From CAZHOS01 sp964534605 (GTDB lineage: Bacteria > Patescibacteriota > Saccharimonadia > Saccharimonadales > VXPC01), in the NCBI GenBank assembly GCA_964534605.1, contig CAZHOS010000016.1, forward strand, positions 1 through 22,135: 22,135 nt of DNA, written 5' to 3'. Shown here one piece after another: positions 7,162 to 12,640 of this stretch (its first letter is position 1; every line of letters begins with the position of its first letter). The translations under genes were made by a program, and so were the position numbers. The notes below the pieces were generated by a model. It was not told the origin of the DNA. It made no database searches and was given only the letters and a program-made list of their open reading frames with translations.

Positions 7162-8445
7162 ATGGCTAAGCAAGTAGTCCCAGAAATAGAAACATTCGCA
7201 AAAATCAAAGTCATTGGCGTGGGTGGCGCCGGTAGTGCGGCAGTAAATCGCATGATTGACGCTGGCGTAGGAGGCGTAGAGTTCATTGTCATCAATACCG
7301 ATGCGCAGGCCCTTCATCACTCTAAGGCCCAAACGAAAATCCATATCGGCAAAGAAACCACTCGCGGTCTTGGGGCGGGTGCTGATCCAACTGTTGGCCA
7401 GCAGGCAGCGGAAGAATCTATAGATGATATCCAGGCAGCACTACAAGGTGCGGATATGATATTCATTACCATTGGTGCTGGTGGTGGCACAGGATCCGGA
7501 GCAGCGCACGTTATCGCTAAACTAGCTCGTGAGCTGGAGATTCTAGTTATTGGGTTCGCTACGAAGCCGTTTACATTCGAAGGCGACAGACGTCGTCGAA
7601 ACGCTCAGTTTGCAATAGACAACATGAGGAACCATGTCGATACTATGATCACAATACCGAACGACAGACTCCTACAGACCATCGATCGCAAGACACCACT
7701 ACTAGAATCGTTCAAGATCGCTGACGACGTGCTAAGACAAGGTGTGCAAGGCATATCAGACCTTATTACGGTTCATGGTGTCATTAACCTAGACTTTGCA
7801 GACGTGAAGACGATCATGAGCAATGCTGGATCAGCGCTTATGGGCATTGGCCGGGCAAGCGGTGATGACCGCGCAGTAACTGCAGCAACTCAGGCTATAG
7901 AATCACCACTGCTAGAGGTTTCTATTGATGGCGCAAGAGGTGTGCTGTTTAACGTAATCGGCGGCAGAGATATGGCCATGCACGAGATCAATCTTGCTGC
8001 AGAGACTATTACTTCCGCAGCTGATCCTGAGGCCAACATTATCTTCGGTGCGACTATCAACGAGGAGCTAGAGGGCGAAATAATAGTTACGGTAGTGGCT
8101 ACAGGCTTCGATGATTCTTACTATGCAGGCAGATCAGTAGAGGGCAGCGGCATAGCAACTGCTTCAGCGTCAGAACCAGAGATAATTACACCAGAGCCAG
8201 AAGACAATAAGGGCGTGGTCAAAGAGGCCGCCGCCAAGAAGGACGAGCCTGACCTGTCTGATATAGCGAAAGATATAGATACTAGCCTGGACGAAGAAGG
8301 CGAGGTCAATAAAGAGGTGCGAGCTTCTTTTGATGATGATACGCCGTCAAGTATATGGGGCCAGGCCGAGGACGAACTAGATAAGCCATCTTTCTTAAGG
8401 CGTTTGAAGCGCAATATAAATAAAGATAAAGGCGAGCAGAAGTAA
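7162..8445 (+). CDS. ftsZ: Cell division protein FtsZ
   Basis: Tubulin-like GTPase that forms the division ring. The 427 residues include the N-terminal VIGVGGAGSAAVNRM (18-32), the tubulin signature GAGGGTGSG (105-113; the usual GTGTG has Ser for the second Thr) and the GTPase-activating T7 loop NLDFADV (209-215). A conserved C-terminal subdomain follows. An acidic, low-complexity linker of about 75 residues precedes the conserved C-terminal peptide DKPSFLRRLKR (407-417), the docking site for FtsA in other bacteria. The peptide is followed by a short charged tail (NINKDKGEQK). The start at 7162 fits the family. The partner ftsA is directly upstream. Identification is certain; the Ser substitution is mild and unlikely to abolish GTP binding. 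Confidence 0.97.
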   Translation: MAKQVVPEIETFAKIKVIGVGGAGSAAVNRMIDAGVGGVEFIVINTDAQALHHSKAQTKIHIGKETTRGLGAGADPTVGQQAAEESIDDIQAALQGADMIFITIGAGGGTGSGAAHVIAKLARELEILVIGFATKPFTFEGDRRRRNAQFAIDNMRNHVDTMITIPNDRLLQTIDRKTPLLESFKIADDVLRQGVQGISDLITVHGVINLDFADVKTIMSNAGSALMGIGRASGDDRAVTAATQAIESPLLEVSIDGARGVLFNVIGGRDMAMHEINLAAETITSAADPEANIIFGATINEELEGEIIVTVVATGFDDSYYAGRSVEGSGIATASASEPEIITPEPEDNKGVVKEAAAKKDEPDLSDIAKDIDTSLDEEGEVNKEVRASFDDDTPSSIWGQAEDELDKPSFLRRLKRNINKDKGEQK

Positions 8446-8460
8446 TTTTTAAGATAAGCA

Positions 8461-8489
8461 TTGCAAAACACCATAAGTAGTATTAGAAT
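8461..8489 (+). promoter_or_regulatory. Promoter of nrdR
   Basis: TTGCAA (8461-8466), a 17-base spacer and TAGAAT (8484-8489). The spacer is filled by the first NrdR box and the second box lies just after the expected start point, so repressor binding would block RNA polymerase. Confidence 0.7.
8468..8483 (+). promoter_or_regulatory. NrdR box 1 (operator)
   Basis: ACACCATAAGTAGTAT matches 12 of 16 positions of the known NrdR-box consensus acaCwAtATaTwGtgt. It sits between the -35 and -10 of the nrdR promoter. It is 14/16 identical to box 2 and starts exactly 32 bp before it, the three-helical-turn spacing known for NrdR-box pairs. Confidence 0.75.
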
Positions 8490-8499
8490 AAGATTCATT

Positions 8500-8515
8500 A
8501 CACCATATGTAGGAT
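8500..8515 (+). promoter_or_regulatory. NrdR box 2 (operator)
   Basis: ACACCATATGTAGGAT matches 12 of 16 positions of the NrdR-box consensus. It lies at and just after the expected transcription start, 28 bases before the nrdR ATG. It pairs with box 1 at 32-bp spacing. Confidence 0.75.
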
Positions 8516-8542
8516 CTTTAAAAAGTACAGTAGGAGTGAAGA

Positions 8543-9016
8543 ATGAAGTGTACTAAGTGTGATTTTGGAGATACGAGAGTAATCGAGTCAAGGTCTGTTA
8601 GCGAAGGCGCATCGACGCGGAGGCGCAGAGAGTGCCCAGAGTGCAAGGATCGCTTTACCACGTACGAGAGGGTCGAGACTCCGCAGATTGTGGTCATCAA
8701 AAACGATGATACAAGAGAGCTATTTAGTAGAGAGAAGCTTATGGCTGGGCTGCTTAGAGCTTGCGAAAAGACGACAGTCACAACGGTTCAGGTAGAGAAC
8801 TTGGTAAGCGATGTGGAAAGGCACTTGATAGCCAGGGGTGAGAACGAGATTCATTCAAAAGACCTCGGAGAGCTAGTGATCGAAATGCTAGCAGATGTCA
8901 GCGAAGTTGCTTACGTTAGGTTTGCAAGCGTTTATAGGCGGTTTACTAATTTGGCCGGGTTCGAGGCCGAGCTCGAGCATATACGATCGACAAAATCCAA
9001 GACAGACAAGAAATAA
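8543..9016 (+). CDS. nrdR: Transcriptional repressor NrdR
   Basis: Nucleotide-sensing repressor of ribonucleotide reductase genes. The 157 residues have the two family domains: an N-terminal zinc ribbon with C3, C6, C31 and C34 and a basic RRRRE stretch (27-30), which binds NrdR boxes; and an ATP-cone (about 48-138) beginning VVIKNDDTRELFSREKLMAGL, which reads ATP/dATP. AGGAG at 8532-8536 stands 6 bases before the ATG. The promoter carries two NrdR boxes, so self-repression is expected. The next gene is its natural target nrdJ, 209 bases downstream on the same strand. I saw no second box pair in that gap, so nrdJ may be controlled by read-through from the nrdR promoter. Confidence 0.96.
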   Translation: MKCTKCDFGDTRVIESRSVSEGASTRRRRECPECKDRFTTYERVETPQIVVIKNDDTRELFSREKLMAGLLRACEKTTVTTVQVENLVSDVERHLIARGENEIHSKDLGELVIEMLADVSEVAYVRFASVYRRFTNLAGFEAELEHIRSTKSKTDKK

Positions 9017-9040
9017 ACACTTATTTCTAGGCTTAGCTAG

Positions 9041-9107
9041 CGCATATCTAAGCAGACACACCCTACTGTAGCGAGATATAGAGGGCAGTGTGCTGCACAG
9101 ATATGCG
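9041..9107 (+). promoter_or_regulatory. Long hairpin between nrdR and nrdJ
   Basis: Outer arms CGCATATCT (9041-9049) and AGATATGCG (9099-9107) pair perfectly over 9 bp. Inside them GCAG, ACAC and CCCT pair in order with AGGG, GTGT and CTGC, with small bulges, leaving a loop of about 17 bases. GATTTTGT follows, so it may be a partial terminator for nrdR, or part of a structured leader of nrdJ. Downstream, GAAGC/GCTTC and CCTGC/GCAGG hairpins lie before the nrdJ ATG. A cobalamin riboswitch was considered, but its conserved core was not found. Confidence 0.55.
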
Positions 9108-9225
9108 ATTTTGTCGTAGGGATGCTGAAGCACATTGGTTGCTTCTGGGGATAACATAAACGATGCCAATCCTGCTTTAGGGCAGGGCTTATTAAAGGTG
9201 TTCGAAAAAAGTAAAAGAGGGTAGT

Positions 9226-11913
9226 ATGCCGCAAACAACAAGCATAGACATAAGTAGATTTTTCACTAAAAAAGGGGTAGATGCCTACGGAGAGTTCGAG
9301 TGGAGCAACCGAGACTCTAGGCTAACAAACCCCCAGACAGGCGAGGTTGTATTCGAACAAAAAGGTCTCAGCTTCCCTAGTTTTTGGAGCCAAAATGCTA
9401 TCAATATAGTTGCTCAAAAGTACTTTGCTGGCGAGAAAGACTCTAAACAAAGAGAAAGTTCGCTCAAGCACCTCGTCGACCGAGTTGTCGATACGATTGC
9501 GGCTCATGGAAAGAGTGAAGGCTATTTAAAAGATGCAGCTCAGGCAGATGTTTTTGCCCAAGAGTTAAAATATATTTTAGCCTCACAGCGCGCAGCTTTT
9601 AATTCCCCTGTTTGGTTTAATATTGGTGTGCCAGATCGCACGCAGCAGGCCAGCGCCTGCTTTATACTAGGAGTAGAAGACTCGATGCCATCAATCCTTA
9701 AGTGGTACACCGAAGAGGGCATGATATTTAAAGGCGGGTCTGGTGCAGGGACGAATCTCAGCAAGGTGAGGTCTTCGAAAGAAGGGCTCTCGGGGAGCAG
9801 TGGTCTTGCGAGTGGACCGGTAAGCTTTATGCGGGGTGCAGATGCTAGCGCGGGCACCATCCGCTCTGGCGGCAAGACGCGTAGAGCCGCCAAAATGGTG
9901 ATACTTAATATAGATCATCCAGACATTAGTGAGTTCATTTGGTGTAAGGCACTAGAAGAGCGCAAGAGCCGCGCACTTGATGCGGCTGGCTTCGACATGG
10001 GGCTAAATGGCAAAGACACCTTTAGCATACAGTATCAAAACGCCAACAATTCTGTACGAGTAACCGATGAGTTCATGCAAGCAGTCAAGGATGATGCTGA
10101 CTGGCAATTAAAGAGCATTAAGGGCAGGAAGACAATCGAGACTGTCCGAGCAAAAGACCTGTTCAGAGACATAGCTTTGGCTTCTTGGGAGTGCGCAGAC
10201 CCCGGCATGCAGTTCGATACAACTATCAACAAGTGGCATACGGCTCCAAATGCAGGCCGTATAAACGGGAGTAATCCCTGCAGCGAGTACATGCATCTTG
10301 ATAACTCAGCCTGTAATTTAGCTTCGATCAATCTGTTGAAGTTCTTGGGCGATGATGGCTCTTTTGATAGCGAGGCTTTTAGTCACACGGTAGAGCTTAT
10401 ATTCATGGCTCAAGAAATACTGGTTGGGTATTCGTCGTATCCAACAGACAGTATTGCCAAGAACGCACATCGATATAGAGAGCTAGGTATTGGCTATGCT
10501 AATATCGGAGCGCTGCTGATGGCACAAGGTATAGCCTATGACTCGGAGGAGGGCCGCGCACAGGCAGCGGCTATCACAGCGCTTTTGACGGGCACTGCCT
10601 ACGCTACGAGCGCAAAGATGTCTAAGACCGTTGGCCCATTTGCCGGTTACCTCGAAGACAAGGACGCAATGAACAAAGTTTTGGGCATGCACCGCCAAGC
10701 TGTAGGCGATATAGATGCAAAGTTAGTCCGTGAAGAGCTTTTGCAGGCAGCAGCTAGCTCTTGGGACGAGGCTGTAGAGCTGTGCAAAAAGTACGGAGTG
10801 CGCAACTCCCAGGCTAGCGTTTTGGCTCCTACTGGCACAATTGGTCTTATGATGGACTGCGATACGACTGGCATAGAACCTGACCTGGGGCTGGTAAAGT
10901 TCAAGAATCTGGTCGGCGGCGGCATGATGACTATAGTTAACCGTACTGTTCCCAGGGCATTAAAAGCGTTAGGCTACAGTGACTCACAAATAAAGGCGAT
11001 AGTAGCCTATATAGACGATAACAACACTATTCATGGTGCGCCCAGCTTTAAAGACGAGCATCTAAATGTGTTCGCTTGCTCTATGGGGGATAACGTCATC
11101 CACTACAGCGGACATGTAAATATGATGGCAGCTGTCCAGCCATTTTTATCGGGTGCTATCAGCAAGACTGTCAACATGCCAGAGGATGCAACCGTCGAGG
11201 AAGTAGAGAAGATTCATATGCAAGCTTGGGAGAAAGGGCTAAAAGCGATTGCTATCTACCGGGATAACTGCAAGTTTGCCCAGCCGCTTAAGTCTGCGGA
11301 CAAATCTTCGGACGATGACAAAGCAAAAGAGGTTGCTGAAGCTCCCGTAGTTGCTAAAAGAGACATGCCAATAGTTCGTGCATCCAAGACGATCGAGTTC
11401 AAGGTTGCGGATAGCAAAGGGTTTGTTACTGTCGGGGAGTATTCTGATGGCAGTCCAGGGGAGATATTCGTAAGGGTTGCCAAGCAAGGCTCTACACTGG
11501 CAGGTCTTATGGACGGATTTGCTATTAGTGTTAGTAGAGGCTTGCAGTACGGGGTGCCGCTAAAGAGCTACGTTAAGGCCTTTACTCGTATGTCCTTCGC
11601 TCCGAGCGGCGTGACAAGCGACCCAGATATTCGAATGGCTAGTTCACTACTTGACTACATCTTTAAAAAGTTAGGTCTAATGTATTTGTCGGATCTAGAG
11701 ATGTTAGAGTTAGGTCTTAGGGATGTCAAAACAACATCTAACAATGTAGAAAAATCTACAGTAAATACACAGAAACCAACAATCAAAGAAGCGGTAAAAT
11801 CCAGCGCACAAGATGGTTCAGCACCAATGTGCTTTAATTGCGGGAATCAGACTCAGCGGAGTGGGAGTTGTTATGTATGTATCTCCTGTGGCTCCACCAC
11901 CGGTTGCTCCTAG
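9226..11913 (+). CDS. nrdJ: Adenosylcobalamin-dependent (class II) ribonucleotide reductase
   Basis: Reduces ribonucleotides to deoxyribonucleotides using a B12-generated thiyl radical, without oxygen dependence. The 895 residues show the class II core: redox Cys C145 (SACFILG), radical-site Cys C352 with N350 and E354 (NPCSEY), and the redox partner C363 (ACNLASINL). The 11-residue spacing between the last two matches the family. The phosphate-site segment VLAPTGTIGLMMDCDTTGIEPD follows. A charged linker leads to a C-terminal domain ending in a Cys-rich tail with C869, C872, C882, C885, C888 and C894, the zinc and redox tail that re-reduces the active site. There is no N-terminal ATP-cone. 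AGAGGG precedes the ATG. Because CPR genomes rarely make B12, salvage from a host is likely (inference). A strong terminator follows. Confidence 0.96.
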   Translation: MPQTTSIDISRFFTKKGVDAYGEFEWSNRDSRLTNPQTGEVVFEQKGLSFPSFWSQNAINIVAQKYFAGEKDSKQRESSLKHLVDRVVDTIAAHGKSEGYLKDAAQADVFAQELKYILASQRAAFNSPVWFNIGVPDRTQQASACFILGVEDSMPSILKWYTEEGMIFKGGSGAGTNLSKVRSSKEGLSGSSGLASGPVSFMRGADASAGTIRSGGKTRRAAKMVILNIDHPDISEFIWCKALEERKSRALDAAGFDMGLNGKDTFSIQYQNANNSVRVTDEFMQAVKDDADWQLKSIKGRKTIETVRAKDLFRDIALASWECADPGMQFDTTINKWHTAPNAGRINGSNPCSEYMHLDNSACNLASINLLKFLGDDGSFDSEAFSHTVELIFMAQEILVGYSSYPTDSIAKNAHRYRELGIGYANIGALLMAQGIAYDSEEGRAQAAAITALLTGTAYATSAKMSKTVGPFAGYLEDKDAMNKVLGMHRQAVGDIDAKLVREELLQAAASSWDEAVELCKKYGVRNSQASVLAPTGTIGLMMDCDTTGIEPDLGLVKFKNLVGGGMMTIVNRTVPRALKALGYSDSQIKAIVAYIDDNNTIHGAPSFKDEHLNVFACSMGDNVIHYSGHVNMMAAVQPFLSGAISKTVNMPEDATVEEVEKIHMQAWEKGLKAIAIYRDNCKFAQPLKSADKSSDDDKAKEVAEAPVVAKRDMPIVRASKTIEFKVADSKGFVTVGEYSDGSPGEIFVRVAKQGSTLAGLMDGFAISVSRGLQYGVPLKSYVKAFTRMSFAPSGVTSDPDIRMASSLLDYIFKKLGLMYLSDLEMLELGLRDVKTTSNNVEKSTVNTQKPTIKEAVKSSAQDGSAPMCFNCGNQTQRSGSCYVCISCGSTTGCS

Positions 11914-11979
11914 GCACCACAGAACAGCAAACATGAAGGGCCGGCAAAGCCGCCCTTTTTGTTTGCTTCGTGGTGCCTA
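11911..11979 (+). terminator. Terminator of nrdJ (three-tier hairpin)
   Basis: TAGGCACCAC (11911-11920) pairs with GTGGTGCCTA at the far end, AGCAAAC with GTTTGCT inside it, and AAGGGC-C-GGC with GCCGCCCTT at the tip, followed by TTT-GTTT. The nrdJ stop codon TAG is the first part of the outer stem. The near-perfect symmetry would allow termination in both directions. Confidence 0.88.
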
Positions 11980-11990
11980 GTACTTCGATA

Positions 11991-12114
11991 TATTGCATTG
12001 CCACATTTAATCTTCCACACCTACTTTCCAGAATACGCTCAAGCCAGTCGCCTTAACATCAATGCTTAATTTGAGCCCTATAGCTGCTCTTTGTCCAGGC
12101 TCATTACTTGCTAG
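11991..12114. ncRNA. Intergenic element B, copy 2 of the ~120-nt conserved pair (candidate RNA)
   Basis: Homologous to element A at 3561-3680: GCCAC (12000-12004), CTTCC (from 12012), CTACTTTCCAGA, CTCAAGC, AATGCTT (12061-12067) and GCTAG (12110-12114) occur in the same order with spacings equal to within two bases. Between the blocks the copies differ clearly, so this is old homology rather than a recent copy. The stem seen in A around the conserved loop is not obvious here. The element starts 12 bases after the nrdJ terminator and ends 30 bases before the thioredoxin-like gene, so it could be that gene's 5' leader or a separate small RNA. Confidence 0.5.
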
Positions 12115-12144
12115 TCACTACTCACTACTGATAGGATAGTGCTT

Positions 12145-12411
12145 ATGAAGACATATCTTTTTTATCGGTCCAGGACGGAGGACGAGTCTGCTATTCGTGA
12201 TTTCTTGCAGTCTCTGAAGACGATCGGTGATGACGAGCATGTCATTATGCAAGATGTTAATACGAGAGATGCCTCCGAAAGGGCTCGCCTCTACGACATT
12301 ATGGTTTTCCCAACGCTTCTTACAACGACAAACGACGGTGTACAGGTGCAGGTATGGACGCAAAATATGCCAACCCTGGGCGAGATTATTTATTATCTAA
12401 AACAGCTCTGA
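12145..12411 (+). CDS. Small thioredoxin-fold protein without CXXC
   Basis: An 88-residue protein with a thioredoxin/KaiB-like pattern: strand KTYLFYRS, helix ESAIRDFLQSLKTI, strand HVIMQDVNT, helix ASERARLYDI, then the MVFPTLLT turn with the cis-proline typical of the fold, strand VQVQVWT and a last helix TLGEIIYYLKQL. There is no Cys at the CXXC position (FYRSRTEDE), so it cannot act as a dithiol oxidoreductase. A binding or regulatory role, as for KaiB-like proteins, is possible; the function is unknown. The ATG at 12145 has AGGA 8 bases upstream; an in-frame GTG at 12139 is less well placed. It lies between nrdJ (separated by a terminator) and the ileS leader. It is the only gene here that stops with TGA, and an in-frame TAA follows at once. 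Confidence 0.7.
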   Translation: MKTYLFYRSRTEDESAIRDFLQSLKTIGDDEHVIMQDVNTRDASERARLYDIMVFPTLLTTTNDGVQVQVWTQNMPTLGEIIYYLKQL

Positions 12412-12430
12412 TAAACGTCCCTACTTGGTG

Positions 12431-12436
12431 TATACT
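12431..12436 (+). promoter_or_regulatory. -10 box of the ileS promoter
   Basis: TATACT, 5 of 6 consensus bases, with CTGATA 17 bases upstream (12408-12413) as a modest -35 that overlaps the end of the preceding gene. Transcription would start near 12443, giving a leader of about 200 bases that contains the T-box. Confidence 0.6.
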
Positions 12437-12460
12437 AAGGGCAACATATTGGTAAATGCG

Positions 12461-12632
12461 TGCTGTCCTAAAAGACAACTAAGTGGATATCACCCACGAG
12501 CAGAGGAAAGAAAACGCCAAAGGCGCGAATAGAATCCTTCGTTGATGCTACGTTACAGCTTTAAACGAGAGCTTGGTGCTAGCGCCCAAGAACCTAAGTG
12601 GGACCTCCATGCATGGACTTAGGGATGCAGGA
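12461..12632 (+). promoter_or_regulatory. T-box riboswitch leader of ileS, probably translational
   Basis: The antisequestor is textbook-like. Helix A1 is CCTAAG (12593-12598) with CTTAGG (12618-12623). The seven-base bulge is TGGGACC (12599-12605), matching the invariant UGGNACC. Helix A2 is TCCA/TGGA around a TGCA loop. Upstream is a short specifier hairpin, GTGG-ATATCAC-CCAC (12483-12497), closed further out by TGCT/AGCA. Its seven-base loop contains the isoleucine codon ATC followed by A. Small hairpins CGCC-AAA-GGCG (12515-12525) and CTTGG...CCAAG (12572-12590) stand where Stems II and III belong. There is no terminator T-run, and the ribosome site AGGA (12629-12632) is only 6 bases past A1, so control of translation is inferred. 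A short specifier stem with the codon in the terminal loop resembles the actinobacterial ileS type. Confidence 0.82.
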
Positions 12633-12640
12633 CTAAACCT

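Noticed and set aside
9058..9073. A third NrdR box before nrdJ
   Set aside because: ACACCCTACTGTAGCG shares the ACACC start, but GTAG is shifted by one base, it scores poorly and has no partner at 32 bp; it lies inside the hairpin.
9100..9225. Cobalamin riboswitch before nrdJ
   Set aside because: GATGCCAATCC and a GC-rich hairpin recall part of the core, but the conserved GCCACTG and B12-box sequences are not found.
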